Source: Alphaproteobacteria bacterium (lineage in GTDB: Bacteria; Pseudomonadota; Alphaproteobacteria; UBA2966). From it: a DNA stretch of 64,000 nt. Position numbers and translations under genes: made by a program. Location of the stretch: contig JAGWAU010000005.1 of the NCBI GenBank assembly GCA_021296255.1, positions 96,192 to 160,191 of the forward strand, given 5' to 3'. Below, piece by piece: positions 35,064-44,140 of this stretch; position 1 is the stretch's first letter, and the number at the start of each line of letters is the position of its first letter. The notes under the pieces were generated by a model. That model had not been told where the DNA came from, did not search any database, and was given only the letters and a program-made list of their open reading frames with translations.

Positions 35064-35273
35064 TCAGTTGTTCCCCTCGCGCTGGGCTCTCTTGCGGGCC
35101 AGCTTACGGGCACGCCGGATAGCCTCGGCCTTTTCGCGGGCCCGTTTCTCTGACGGCTTTTCGTAGTGGTTCCGAAGCTTCATTTCGCGGAAAATCCCCT
35201 CGCGCTGCATCTTCTTTTTCAAGGCGCGCAAGGCCTGATCGATATTGTTGTCTCTGACGATGACTTGAACCAG
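35064..35273 (-). CDS. rpsU: 30S ribosomal protein S21 with a CTG start codon
   Basis: A 69-residue S21. The frame reads [60 protein letters not shown] and ends RAQREGNN before TGA at 35064. Where the family has ATG directly before VQV, this gene has CTG (35273-35271). GGAGG lies 8 bases upstream of it, as a proper ribosome-binding site, and no ATG, GTG or TTG is available in frame upstream. So CTG must serve as the start, or the base is a mutation or sequencing error. S21 helps translation initiation on the 30S subunit. Confidence 0.85.
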   Translation of the reverse strand: MVQVIVRDNNIDQALRALKKKMQREGIFREMKLRNHYEKPSEKRAREKAEAIRRARKLARKRAQREGNN

Positions 35274-35471
35274 TTTTCGTTCCTCCGTTCGGCAGAGCTT
35301 CCGGAACCATTCCCGTTGCCCGATCCGCCCACGGTAACGGGCGGTGAAGGGTGGGCCGCGCTCTTTAACACAGGCTGAAAGCGCCTGTCCACCTTCTCAC
35401 AGAGGCCGGGTCCGGCGCATCGTTGTGTCTGTGGCCTTTACCTTGCCCCTGCCTCCCCACATATTAGGCCC

Positions 35472-36059
35472 ATGGCCATACTTAAGATCGCGCGCATGGG
35501 ACACCCGGTCTTGATGCGTCGGGCGGAGGAGGTCGCAGACCCCGATGCGCCGGAAATCAGCTATCTCGTCCACAACATGATCGAGACCATGGCGGATGCC
35601 CAAGGCCTAGGTCTGGCCGCGCCACAAGTTCACGTGCCCAAGCGCGTCGTCATATTTCACGCGCCCACCGGCGATTCCGATCGGGAACCCGACGACCCGC
35701 CCGAGCGGGATTTGACTGTCCTGTTCAATCCAGTGATTGAGCCGCTCTCCGATGAGCTGGTGTACGGATGGGAGGGCTGTCTTTCGGTTCCCGGACTGCG
35801 GGGACAGGTTCCCCGTCATGCCTCTATACGCTATCGCGGCCTGACACTGAACGGCGGAAAGATCGACCGTACGGTTCACGGCATCCACGCCCGGGTGGTC
35901 CAACACGAATGCGACCATCTCGATGGTATCCTGTACCCGATGCGAATGACTGACCTTACGAAACTCGTCTTCGAATCGGAGTTCCATCGCACGATGGAGG
36001 AGACCGAGGAGGTGGCGGCCAAGTCCAGTCATGTCGAAGCGGAGATGTCCGATGGCTAA
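35472..36059 (+). CDS. def: Peptide deformylase
   Basis: A 195-residue metal hydrolase that removes the N-formyl group from new proteins. Motif 1 is GLGLAAPQ, motif 2 is WEGCLSVPGL (Cys ligand), motif 3 is QHECDHLDG (His ligands and catalytic Glu). An insertion (TGDSDREPDDPPERD) follows motif 1, and an acidic tail follows the last helix; both are common in this group. The stop overlaps the next ATG (ATGGCTAA). The more frequent neighbour fmt is not here; instead def is coupled to COQ9. Confidence 0.95.
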   Translation: MAILKIARMGHPVLMRRAEEVADPDAPEISYLVHNMIETMADAQGLGLAAPQVHVPKRVVIFHAPTGDSDREPDDPPERDLTVLFNPVIEPLSDELVYGWEGCLSVPGLRGQVPRHASIRYRGLTLNGGKIDRTVHGIHARVVQHECDHLDGILYPMRMTDLTKLVFESEFHRTMEETEEVAAKSSHVEAEMSDG

Positions 36060-36708
36060 ACGCGGGAATGAGATTCGTCGACGCTATCTGCCCGCCCTCC
36101 TGAGACATGTGTCCTTCGACGGCTGGAGCCGGCGGGCTCTCAAGCACGCGGCAAAGGATCTGGGTGAGGACTTCGAGTTGGTTCGGCGGGCGTTTCCGGG
36201 AGGTGCCGCTGGCATGGTCGGCGCGTTCATCAAGTCCGCCGACGAAGACATGGTCGAGGCGTTGGCGGAGCAAGACCTCGAAACGCTCAGAATCCGGGAG
36301 CGCATCGCGCTCGCGATCCGCCTCAGGATCGAAGCCGTGGCACCACATCGTGAAGCGGTCCGCCGGGCCGTTGCCGTGCACGCCCTTCCGTTCAACGCAC
36401 CCCGTGCCCTCCGCAGTCTCTACGGAACGGTTGACGCCATATGGACGGGTATCGGTGATACGTCGACCGACTTCAATTTCTACACAAAGCGCGCCTTGCT
36501 CGCGGGAGTGTACTCATCCACGCTGCTTTATTGGTTGGACGATCATTCGGACGGTTTTACCGACACGTGGGCGTTCCTCGAGCGCCGTATCGAGGATGTC
36601 ATGCGGATACAAAAGGCGCGCGGACGTGTCGACGGCTTGACGGCAAGATTGACCAAACTCGCAGCGCGTGGAGCGAGATTTTCACCCTTGCGCTGTCGTC
36701 CCGCCTGA
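36052..36708 (+). CDS. COQ9-family protein
   Basis: A 218-residue protein of the COQ9 family, a TetR-like helical fold that binds lipids and helps ubiquinone hydroxylation at the membrane. The marks are LPALLRHVSFDGWSRRALKH, LVRRAFPGGAAGMV, the LRIEAVAPHREAVRRAVAVH helix and WTGIGDTSTDFNFYTKRALL then AGVYSSTLLYWLDDHSD. The ATG at 36052 lies within the def stop region, so the genes are coupled. It converges on purE with 13 bases between. Confidence 0.9.
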   Translation: MAKRGNEIRRRYLPALLRHVSFDGWSRRALKHAAKDLGEDFELVRRAFPGGAAGMVGAFIKSADEDMVEALAEQDLETLRIRERIALAIRLRIEAVAPHREAVRRAVAVHALPFNAPRALRSLYGTVDAIWTGIGDTSTDFNFYTKRALLAGVYSSTLLYWLDDHSDGFTDTWAFLERRIEDVMRIQKARGRVDGLTARLTKLAARGARFSPLRCRPA

Positions 36709-36721
36709 TTCCGGGTACCGT

Positions 36722-37210
36722 TTAGTCCTTGGGCAGTTCTACGGTTGCCGCCGATTGTTCGGTGCGGAAATCCTTCAGCGCTTTGGCGATCGTCCCGTCA
36801 CTCAGGGCGAGGATCGCCGCGGTGAACAGCGCCGCGTTCACCGCGCCCGCGCGCCCGACCGCCAGCGTGCCGACGGGAACGCCCGCAGGCATCTGCGTCA
36901 TCGATAGCAGGCTGTCGAGACCGTTGAGCTTGCTCTCCATGGGCACGCCGAGAACCGGCAGTGGTGTCTTCGCGGCGATCACCCCCGGTAGCGCGGCTGC
37001 CATACCCGCGCCCCCGATGATGACCTTGAGACCCCGCTCCTGGGCCGTCGCACAATAATCATCGAGCCGGTCTGGATTCCGGTGGGCAGAAATCACCTGG
37101 GCTTCGTATGGAATTCCGAGCTTTTCCAATGTATCGGCAGCGTTTTTCATCGTCGCCCAATCTGACTGGCTGCCCATCAGAATGCCGACGATCGGATCAC
37201 CTTGTGCCAT
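36722..37210 (-). CDS. purE: N5-carboxyaminoimidazole ribonucleotide mutase
   Basis: A 162-residue class I PurE, which moves the carboxylate of N5-CAIR to make CAIR in purine synthesis. Motifs: [13 protein letters not shown] (phosphate loop), [12 protein letters not shown] with the catalytic His, [20 protein letters not shown] and [19 protein letters not shown]. purK, which usually follows and provides the substrate, is absent; the COQ9 gene lies there in the opposite direction. It must be elsewhere in the genome. Confidence 0.96.
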   Translation of the reverse strand: MAQGDPIVGILMGSQSDWATMKNAADTLEKLGIPYEAQVISAHRNPDRLDDYCATAQERGLKVIIGGAGMAAALPGVIAAKTPLPVLGVPMESKLNGLDSLLSMTQMPAGVPVGTLAVGRAGAVNAALFTAAILALSDGTIAKALKDFRTEQSAATVELPKD

Positions 37211-37395
37211 TCATCTCTCCCTGCATTGCGCGTGCGGAATGTAGCGGGGTACCCCGAAACGGCGCAAGAATGTGACGCCGGTCAGAGGATATCGGCTTCA
37301 GACAGTCCCGGATAATCCGGTCTGGGGGTCGTCACGTGAGCCTTGCGTACGAGTCGCTTGGGCAGGTGCGAACAGGACCTCTTGCTCGAGGACGC

Positions 37396-37602
37396 TCAGG
37401 CGATAATGTCAGGTACCAGCGCGTTTTCGAGGCGTGCTATGTCGTCCTTGAGCGCCAGTTTCCGTTTTTTCAGTCTCTGCAGTTGTAGCTGATCGCGGCT
37501 TCCCGCTTTGATGAGCGCCTCGATGCTGTCGTCGAGGTCGCGGTGTGCCGTCCGCAAGTCTTCCAGCTTGTGCTTGAGTTCGGCGAAGTCCTGGTCGTCC
37601 AT
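37396..37602 (-). CDS. YdcH/DUF465-family small protein 1
   Basis: A 68-residue helical protein: MDDQDFAELKHKLEDLRTAH, the RDLDDSIEALIKAG turn and LQLQRLKKRKLALKDDIARL, which is the DUF465 signature. It is predicted to form a two-helix coiled coil in the cytosol; function unknown. It lies upstream of purE on the same strand with a 185-base gap that shows no further gene. A second member is at 38354-38524. Confidence 0.85.
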   Translation of the reverse strand: MDDQDFAELKHKLEDLRTAHRDLDDSIEALIKAGSRDQLQLQRLKKRKLALKDDIARLENALVPDIIA

Positions 37603-37703
37603 TCCCGCTCCATCGGACCAGGAGACGTTATTCCACGTTAGAATAGCAGAAATTGGAGTTCGGTCGCGTTCCCGAGGATGGGCGCCGAACGGAAGAGTTG
37701 GGG

Positions 37704-38267
37704 GTGGATTTGTCGTTTCCCGACAATCCGTTCTGGGATTTCTCCATACATACTTACGCCAAGGCGGGCGTCGCCGAAGCTTGTCTCGCGCTTCAGGAGC
37801 GCCACGGCGCCGACGTGAACGTTCTGCTCTATTGCTTGTGGATTGCTCAGCGGAGGGGCGGGCGTCTCACACGAGCCCGCCTTGCCGAGCTTTTGGAACA
37901 GATATCCTCATGGCGCGATCAGGTCATCTTGCCGCTCCGCGGACTTCGGGATCTGCTGAAGGAATGGACGCCTCCGGTATCCAAGAACCATGCCGAACTC
38001 GTGCGCGCGACCATTAAGCGGGCGGAACTTGACGCCGAGCACGCTGAACAGTTGTTTCTGGCGGACGGTGTTCCCGTGGAAGACGATCGGAGCATGCTAT
38101 CGGAAGCTGCAGCCATGGACGCCGCCGAGAATTTGGCTCAATACCTGTCCCTTCTCAAGGTAAGATCGTCGGCGGAGGAGCAGGCATGGGCCGCGACACT
38201 GCTTTCGGCTGCCTATCCTGACGTCCCTGCGGATAAGATCGCGATCCTGTCCCGCTTCGAAACCTGA
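37704..38267 (+). CDS. TIGR02444/DUF2390-family protein
   Basis: A 187-residue protein beginning at GTG 37704 with DLSFPDNPFWDFSIHTYAKA. The pattern (PFWDFSxxxYxxxGVAEACL, QERHGADVNVLLYCLWIAQR, ISSWRDQVILPLRGLRDLLK) is that of the TIGR02444 family, mostly helical proteins of unknown role found beside small DUF465 genes in alphaproteobacteria. The frame opens from TTG 37653, but those extra 17 residues do not fit the family. Confidence 0.85.
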   Translation: MDLSFPDNPFWDFSIHTYAKAGVAEACLALQERHGADVNVLLYCLWIAQRRGGRLTRARLAELLEQISSWRDQVILPLRGLRDLLKEWTPPVSKNHAELVRATIKRAELDAEHAEQLFLADGVPVEDDRSMLSEAAAMDAAENLAQYLSLLKVRSSAEEQAWAATLLSAAYPDVPADKIAILSRFET

Positions 38268-38353
38268 TCATTCCGAAGTTCAACCCGTCGCTGACGCCGG
38301 ACCCTGCCTATGCTTAAATGCTGGCCATTGGTCACGCTAGGAGGGCATGCCAT

Positions 38354-38524
38354 ATGAATGTCGAAGCGCGTATGGAGTCGCTACGGCAAATGCACCACGA
38401 CCTTGAAGAAGCCATCAAGGAAGAGAACCGGCGACCCATGCCTGACTCGGCGGTGTTGTCGGATCTCAAGCGCCAAAAGCTCCGGATCAAGGACGAGATC
38501 GCACGGCTCGACGCGGAGCACTGA
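38354..38524 (+). CDS. YdcH/DUF465-family small protein 2
   Basis: A 56-residue protein, MNVEARMESLRQMHHDLEEA, IKEENRRPMPDSAVLSDL, KRQKLRIKDEIARLDAEH: two helices with a Pro-rich turn, as in DUF465. ATG 38354 is preceded by AGGAGG at nine bases. It is shorter and more diverged than the copy at 37396. It lies after the TIGR02444 gene, and a strong palindrome follows. Confidence 0.85.
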   Translation: MNVEARMESLRQMHHDLEEAIKEENRRPMPDSAVLSDLKRQKLRIKDEIARLDAEH

Positions 38525-38533
38525 AGACTCTTG

Positions 38534-38559
38534 GGCCGTCCCGCCGCGGCGGGACGGCC
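38534..38559. terminator. Perfect GC-rich palindrome between convergent genes
   Basis: Arms GGCCGTCCCGCC (38534-38545) and GGCGGGACGGCC (38548-38559) are perfectly complementary around a central GC, giving 26 bases with full dyad symmetry. It sits 10 bases after the small YdcH gene and 25 bases before the stop of the convergent acyl-CoA synthetase gene, the position of a bidirectional terminator. There is no T run on either side. Confidence 0.6.
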
Positions 38560-38583
38560 GCCCGGGTTGTCGCCGCATCCGGG

Positions 38584-40218
38584 TCAAATGAACTTCGCGT
38601 TCTCGCGGAGGATGAACTTCTGAATCTTTCCGGTCGAGGTCTTCGGCAATTCCCCGAAAACCACATACCGTGGGCATTTGAAGTGGGCGAGATTGTCCCG
38701 GCAGAAGGCGATGATGTCGCCTTCGGTGACCGTGTCCGGGTCCCTTTTCAGCTCGACGAAGGCGCACGGCGTCTCCCCCCATTTATCGTCGAGTTTGGCC
38801 ACCACCGCGACATTCAATACCGCTGGGTGCCGGAAGATCGTGTCTTCGACCTCGATGGATGAGATGTTTTCGCCCCCGGAAATGATGATGTCTTTGGAGC
38901 GGTCTTTGAGCTGAATGTAGCCGTCCGGGTACCGCACGCCGAGGTCGCCCGAATGGAACCACCCGTCTCCCAGAGCCTCTTCGGTGGCCGTTGGATTCTT
39001 GAGATACCCTTTCATGACGATATTCCCCCGGAACATCACCTCGCCCATCGTCTCGCCATCGGCAGGAACTTCGGTCATGGTCGCGGGATCCATGACGGTG
39101 AGGTCCTGGAGCACAGGATAGCGAACGCCCTGGCGCGATTTGCGCTCGGCTTGCTCGACGGCTCCGAGCGCGTTCCACTCCTCGTGCCAGTCACAGACGA
39201 CGGCCGGACCATAAGTCTCGGTCAAGCCATAAACGTGCGTCACGTCAAATCCGATCTCCTGCATGGACTCGAGGAGCGCGGCCGGAGGCGGTGCGCCCGC
39301 GGTCATCATGTTGACTTGGTGATCGAACGATCGGCGCTCATGGTCGGTGGCGTTGACGATGAAGTTCATCACGATGGGCGCGCCGCAGAGGTGGGTCACG
39401 CCGTGATCGGCGATCGCGGCGTATATGTCGGCGGCCGTGACCCGGCGAGAACAGACGCTCGTGCCGGCCATGGCTGCGAGGGTCCAGGGGAAACACCAGC
39501 CGTTGCAATGGAACATCGGCAGTGTCCAAAGGTATACCGGGTGACGCGGCATGGACCATGCTAGAACGTTCCCCAACGCGTTCAGGTAGGCGCCTCGGTG
39601 ATGATAGACGACGCCCTTGGGATTGCCCGTCGTTCCAGACGTGTAGTTGAGGCAGATCGCTTGCCATTCGTCGGCGGGCAGCTGCCAATCGAAATCCCCA
39701 TCCCCTATCTCGAGCAGTGCCTCGTAGTCCATCTCGGCCAACCGATCCCCGGCAGTTTCCGCCAGTGCATCGGCGATATCGACGACGATGGGGCGAGCCT
39801 TGGTCTTGGCCAGTGCCTGTTTGATTGTGTCAGAGAACTCCGAATCGGTGATCAATACCTTGGCTTCGCCGTGATCGAGAATAAAGGCGATGGTATCGGC
39901 ATCCAAACGCACGTTGAGAGCATTGAGGACGGCGCCAACGGCCGGCACGCCAAAGTGGCATTCGTAGAGCTCTGGCGTGTTGGCACCCATGACGGCGACG
40001 GTGTCCGCACGACCGATTCCCCACTTCGACAGCGCGGAGGCGAGCCTGCGGCAGCGCGCAAAAGTCTCCGCCCACGTGCGGCGCGCGTCTCCGTGAATCA
40101 TGGCGATCCGATCCGGATAGACGGCAGCAGTGCGCTCGATGAAGCTCAACGGCGATAGCGCTTGATGGTTGGCGGACGACTGATCCAGATGCGCCTCGTA
40201 GATCGACTTCGCGGTCAT
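38584..40218 (-). CDS. AMP-dependent acyl-CoA synthetase
   Basis: A 544-residue adenylate-forming ligase that activates a carboxylic acid to its CoA ester with ATP. It shows the P loop YTSGTTGNPKGV, the adenine-binding YGLTETYGPAV, DGWFHSGDLGVRYPDGYIQL, the hinge KDIIISGGENISSIEVED and the catalytic Lys in KTSTGKIQKF. The sequence resembles the long-chain and 3-(methylthio)propionyl-CoA ligase (DmdB-like) group common in marine alphaproteobacteria; the substrate is not certain. ATG 40218 (MTAKSIYEAHL) fits the family; the frame runs to 40335 but the extra part is Arg-rich and unmatched. Confidence 0.9.
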   Translation of the reverse strand: MTAKSIYEAHLDQSSANHQALSPLSFIERTAAVYPDRIAMIHGDARRTWAETFARCRRLASALSKWGIGRADTVAVMGANTPELYECHFGVPAVGAVLNALNVRLDADTIAFILDHGEAKVLITDSEFSDTIKQALAKTKARPIVVDIADALAETAGDRLAEMDYEALLEIGDGDFDWQLPADEWQAICLNYTSGTTGNPKGVVYHHRGAYLNALGNVLAWSMPRHPVYLWTLPMFHCNGWCFPWTLAAMAGTSVCSRRVTAADIYAAIADHGVTHLCGAPIVMNFIVNATDHERRSFDHQVNMMTAGAPPPAALLESMQEIGFDVTHVYGLTETYGPAVVCDWHEEWNALGAVEQAERKSRQGVRYPVLQDLTVMDPATMTEVPADGETMGEVMFRGNIVMKGYLKNPTATEEALGDGWFHSGDLGVRYPDGYIQLKDRSKDIIISGGENISSIEVEDTIFRHPAVLNVAVVAKLDDKWGETPCAFVELKRDPDTVTEGDIIAFCRDNLAHFKCPRYVVFGELPKTSTGKIQKFILRENAKFI

Positions 40219-40516
40219 GGTTCCGTTCCCTGAAACAAGATACCGTCGGGATGCATCGAGTCTTAGGTCATCGAAGCTCAATCGATCAATGCCGTGAGAC
40301 CGAGGCCGTCGTGAAGCAGCCCCCGCGCCGAGCATTGGATGCTGACGCAGGGGGCTTAGCCCAACTTCCGCAACTCCGGGGTCAGGAGGATGTTAACCCA
40401 TTGCTTTTCCGCATCTGAGATTCCAAAGATCGGCACTACAAAGCGCCGGACGGCGGGGCGGTCGGTGGTCGGGACAGACGGGACGGTTGGTCGGATTTCA
40501 AGACGGACATCCCGGC

Positions 40517-41011
40517 TCAGTGCACCGCCTGGGCGTGTGCCTCGACCAGCCACAGGTTCTTGTCGATATCGCGGGAAACGCCAACAAACAGGTCCTCGGT
40601 GTTCGCGTCGCCGACCTCTCCGGCCTCCGCGATGGCTTCACGAACATTCTTGCCGAAGGCCGCCAGGGCAGTACTTACCGCTTCCACATGTTCGCTGCCG
40701 GCGTGTATATCCAGCGGATAGGCTGGAAGAACCGAAGCGGCCGCCGCCACGGCTGCGGTGCCCCGTGCCGTACCGCCCAGCGCGGCAATACGCTCCGCGA
40801 TATCGTCAATATGACCCTGAACGGCATCATGGATGTTGTCGAACAACTCGTGCAGCGCGATGAACGCCGGTCCTTTGACATTCCAGTGAGCCTGTTTCAT
40901 CTGGCTTGCCAGATCTATTGAATCGGCCAGCCGTGCATTGAGGATGTCGATCATCACGGAGCGCGTGTTATCGGCGATGTCGATCTTCGTGGGGTGCAAC
41001 GTCTGCGACAT
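40517..41011 (-). CDS. dps: Dps-family ferritin-like DNA protection protein
   Basis: A 164-residue four-helix protein forming 12-subunit cages that oxidise and store iron and protect DNA. The ferroxidase-site residues lie between two subunits: His in QMKQAHWNVKG, His and Asp in HELFDNIHDAV and Asp and Glu in HIDDIAERIAALGG. The N-terminus is short and lacks a long Lys-rich DNA-binding tail. The start has GGAGG 7 bases upstream. A perfect ICE-type palindrome lies 19-35 bases before the start, which fits iron-dependent control by Irr, although irr itself is broken in this window. Confidence 0.95.
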   Translation of the reverse strand: MSQTLHPTKIDIADNTRSVMIDILNARLADSIDLASQMKQAHWNVKGPAFIALHELFDNIHDAVQGHIDDIAERIAALGGTARGTAAVAAAASVLPAYPLDIHAGSEHVEAVSTALAAFGKNVREAIAEAGEVGDANTEDLFVGVSRDIDKNLWLVEAHAQAVH

Positions 41012-41029
41012 TGTGGAGTCCTCCTTACT

Positions 41030-41046
41030 TTTAGAATTATTCTAAA
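41030..41046. promoter_or_regulatory. Perfect ICE-box palindrome, Irr operator candidate, in front of dps
   Basis: TTTAGAATTATTCTAAA is a 17-base palindrome with no mismatch around its central T. It matches the iron-control-element form bound by Irr in alphaproteobacteria. It is 19 bases upstream of the dps ATG, close enough to cover the promoter and block transcription when iron is low. The other strand leads to the propionyl-CoA synthetase gene, 262 bases away. Confidence 0.75.
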
Positions 41047-41307
41047 TATGAGGGCGGGCCCGACGGATTCAAGAGAAGGATCTTTCGAGGCATTCGCGAT
41101 GCCGGCCGACCTACCCACTGCAAGCCGGTTCGTGAGTTTGGTGCCGACCGCCGCCAGTTCCAAGACTTTGCAGCGTCCGTAACGCGCCGCGTCTCATATC
41201 TGTCTGAACTCGGTCAGGCACCGACACCACCGCCTCTCGACTCGGCGCGATTGAATGCGCATCCTTTGACTCGACACGCAACCGTCAAGCGCAAGAGAGG
41301 ACCACCG

Positions 41308-43218
41308 ATGACCAGCAGGTACGATGAAGTCTATGCGGAATGGCAGTCCGATCCCGAAGGATTCTGGGCCGCAGCGGCGGAAGCTGTGCATTGGTACAAG
41401 AAGTGGGACATCGTCCTCGATTCCTCGAACGAGCCCTTTTACCGCTGGTTTGTCGGGGGTGAGACCAACACCTGTTACAACTGCATCGACCGCCATGTGG
41501 AGAATGGGCGCGGCGATCAACCAGCGCTCATCTACGACAGCCCCATTACGGACTCGAAGAGAGTTTTCACCTACGCCGAGCTTCAGAACGAAATCGCCCG
41601 CTTCGCCGGTGTTCTCCGCCGACACGGAATCGAGAAGGGCGATCGCGTCATCATCTACATGTCCATGGTGCCGCAGGCCGCAGTCGCCATGCTGGCGTGC
41701 GCACGGATCGGCGCCGTGCACTCCGTCGTATTCGGTGGATTCGCCGCGAACGAGTTGGCAACGCGCATCGACGACGCCAAGCCGAAAATGATCGTCGCCA
41801 CGAGTTGCGGTGTCGAGCCCGGCCGGATCGTCGAATACAAACCCATGGTCGACGAAGCCATCGAAATCGCGCGGCATAAGCCCGACACCTGTATCATCTT
41901 GCAGCGCAAGCAACATGCCACGGACCTCATTCCGGGGCGCGACATCGATTGGAAGGAGGCGATGGATGAGGCGGAACCAGTGGATTGCGTGCCGGTCCGA
42001 GCGACTGACCCTCTGTACATTCTCTACACGTCCGGCACGACCGGCGTGCCCAAGGGAGTGGTGCGCGACAACGGCGGACACCTCGTGGCGTTGGCCTGGA
42101 GCATGCCGAACGTCTACGGGGTCGAGCCCGGCGAGGTGTACTGGGCCGCCTCCGACCTCGGTTGGACCGTCGGCCACTCGTACATCGTTTACGCGCCGCT
42201 GATCCACGGCTGCGCCTCCATCCTCTTCGAGGGGAAGCCCGTGGGCACGCCCGACGCGGGCGTCTACTGGCGCACTATTTCCGAGCACAAGTGTTCGGTG
42301 CTGTTCACGGCGCCGACGGCGTTCCGGGCGATCAAGCGCGACGATCCGGACGGCAAGCTGATCGGCAAATATGATCTCGGTAGTTTCCGGACGTTGTTCC
42401 TGGCTGGGGAAAGATCCGATGCCGACACCTTGGAATGGGCCGAGAACCGGCTTGGAGTCCCCGTCGTCGATCATTGGTGGCAGACGGAGACCGGGTGGAT
42501 GATCGGCGGAAACTATGCGGGTCTCGGCCTGTTGCCGGTGAAGCACGGTTCGGTGTCGAAACCGGCGCCCGGTTACAACGTGCGCGTCGTGGACGACGGC
42601 GCCAAGGAGGTTGCGGCAGGCGCGACCGGCGCGATCGTCATCAAGCTGCCGATGCCGCCCGGCTGCCTGCCGACCCTCTGGAACAACGACGAGGGGTATC
42701 TGTCTTCCTATCTCGAGGACTTTCCCGGCTACTACAAGACGGGAGACGCGGGCTACCAGGACGAGGATGGTTACCTCTACATCATGAGCCGCACGGATGA
42801 CATCATCAACGTGGCCGGCCATCGCCTGTCCACGGGCGGCATGGAAGAAGTGCTGGCAAGTCACCAGGATGTCGCCGAGTGCGCGGTGGTCGGTGTTCAC
42901 GATAAGCTCAAGGGTCAGATTCCCGTCGGTCTTCTCGTGCTCAAGGCGGGTGTCAACCGGCCGCACGAGGAGATTGTCGTCGAAGTCGTTCAGCTTATCC
43001 GCGATCGTATCGGGCCGGTGGCGTCGTTCAAGGAGGCCACCGTCGTCGAGCGCCTGCCCAAGACGCGGTCGGGTAAGATTCTCCGGGGAACGATGCGCCG
43101 GATTGCGGACGGAGAGGAATATAAGATGCCGGCCACGATCGACGACCCCGCCATCCTCGGGGAAATTGAAGAAGCGCTGCGGGGAATCGGTTACACCCGT
43201 CACGGCGCGTCTTCCTGA
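41308..43218 (+). CDS. prpE: Propionyl-CoA synthetase-type acyl-CoA ligase
   Basis: A 636-residue acetyl/propionyl-CoA synthetase family enzyme. It has the ATP loop YTSGTTGVPKGVVRDNGGH, the long WAASDLGWTVGHSYIVYAPL, the WWQTETG adenine motif and a C-terminal TRSGKILRGTMRRIADG with the catalytic (acetylatable) Lys. The RWFVGGETNTCYNCIDRHVE start is the PrpE/ACSS3 type. ATG 41308 follows GAGAGGACC; earlier in-frame starts lack support. It heads a run of five genes on the same strand (three SDRs and a Rieske oxygenase), so it may activate the acid product of that pathway. Confidence 0.9.
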   Translation: MTSRYDEVYAEWQSDPEGFWAAAAEAVHWYKKWDIVLDSSNEPFYRWFVGGETNTCYNCIDRHVENGRGDQPALIYDSPITDSKRVFTYAELQNEIARFAGVLRRHGIEKGDRVIIYMSMVPQAAVAMLACARIGAVHSVVFGGFAANELATRIDDAKPKMIVATSCGVEPGRIVEYKPMVDEAIEIARHKPDTCIILQRKQHATDLIPGRDIDWKEAMDEAEPVDCVPVRATDPLYILYTSGTTGVPKGVVRDNGGHLVALAWSMPNVYGVEPGEVYWAASDLGWTVGHSYIVYAPLIHGCASILFEGKPVGTPDAGVYWRTISEHKCSVLFTAPTAFRAIKRDDPDGKLIGKYDLGSFRTLFLAGERSDADTLEWAENRLGVPVVDHWWQTETGWMIGGNYAGLGLLPVKHGSVSKPAPGYNVRVVDDGAKEVAAGATGAIVIKLPMPPGCLPTLWNNDEGYLSSYLEDFPGYYKTGDAGYQDEDGYLYIMSRTDDIINVAGHRLSTGGMEEVLASHQDVAECAVVGVHDKLKGQIPVGLLVLKAGVNRPHEEIVVEVVQLIRDRIGPVASFKEATVVERLPKTRSGKILRGTMRRIADGEEYKMPATIDDPAILGEIEEALRGIGYTRHGASS

Positions 43219-43311
43219 CGCGGGAGACGATCTGGCACTCGTTTCGGTAACCGGCCGATCGATCCGCGACGTCGGTTGCGATGCTCTGGTGGCTTGGAGA
43301 AAGGAAAGGTC

Positions 43312-44103
43312 ATGCGATTGGAAGGAAAACGGGCGCTGATCACCGGAGGCGGGCGGGGCATCGGTCTCGCCAGCGCCCGGCGGTTCGTGGCCGAAGGCGC
43401 GGTTGTCGTGCTCGGAGACATTCTCGTTGACGAAGGACAAGCCGCCGCTCGAGAGCTTACAGATACTGGTGGGAAGGCTTCCTTTGTCGAGTGTGATGTC
43501 ACCGACATTGGCCAGGTCAACAACTTCATTGCCGCGGGCGTCGACTTCATGGGCGGTGTCGATATCCTGTTCAACAACGCGGGTGTCATCGGGCCCGGGA
43601 CAGCCTTCCTCGAGATGACCGAGGAAGAGATGCGCACCATCATGGATATCAATGTCTTCGGGGCATTTCGCATGGCCCAGGCCACGGCGCGCCACATGGT
43701 GGACCAGGGCATCGCCGGCAGCATTGTCAACACGGCGTCGATGCTGTCGACACTCGCCAATCCCGATCAGGCAGCCTACGTGTCATCCAAGCACGGCATT
43801 CATGGTCTGACGAAGGCTATGGCCTTGGCGCTCGCGGAGCACGGCATTCGGGTCAATGCGATCGGACCCGGCACCATCAAGACCGCGGTCGCCGAGGCCG
43901 TTCTGGTCAACGAATCCGCCTATCGCCGCGTGCTGTCGCGTATTCCGTTGGGGTACATCGGTGAACCCGAGGATGTCGCGGGATCGGTGGTGTTCCTGGC
44001 GAGCGACGAATCCTCCTACATGACAGGACAGATCATCTATCCCGACGGTGGCCGGCTGGCGTTGAACCACGTAATGCCGGTCGACGAACTCCCGGCCGCA
44101 TGA
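43312..44103 (+). CDS. SDR-family oxidoreductase 1 of 3
   Basis: A 263-residue classical short-chain dehydrogenase: TGGGRGIGLASARRF (cofactor), an acidic residue after the second strand (LGDILVDE, so NAD is likely), NNAG in ILFNNAGVIG, and the catalytic Ser/Tyr/Lys in IVNTASMLS and YVSSKHGIHG. The end GGRLALNHVMPVDELPAA is shared almost exactly with SDR 3. The ATG at 43312 follows GGAAAGG. It lies between the acyl-CoA synthetase and SDR 2, in one operon. Confidence 0.92.
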   Translation: MRLEGKRALITGGGRGIGLASARRFVAEGAVVVLGDILVDEGQAAARELTDTGGKASFVECDVTDIGQVNNFIAAGVDFMGGVDILFNNAGVIGPGTAFLEMTEEEMRTIMDINVFGAFRMAQATARHMVDQGIAGSIVNTASMLSTLANPDQAAYVSSKHGIHGLTKAMALALAEHGIRVNAIGPGTIKTAVAEAVLVNESAYRRVLSRIPLGYIGEPEDVAGSVVFLASDESSYMTGQIIYPDGGRLALNHVMPVDELPAA

Positions 44104-44140
44104 CTTTACGTTCAACGCAAAGATCGGAGGTGGCGGACCC

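Noticed and set aside
36722-37210. purE as sign of a purEK operon
   Set aside because: No purK frame is present downstream; the convergent COQ9 gene occupies the position, so purK must be elsewhere.
41194-43695. 833-codon open frame on the minus strand
   Set aside because: It lies opposite the propionyl-CoA synthetase and SDR genes, which have all their motifs; the antisense frame is an artefact of codon bias.
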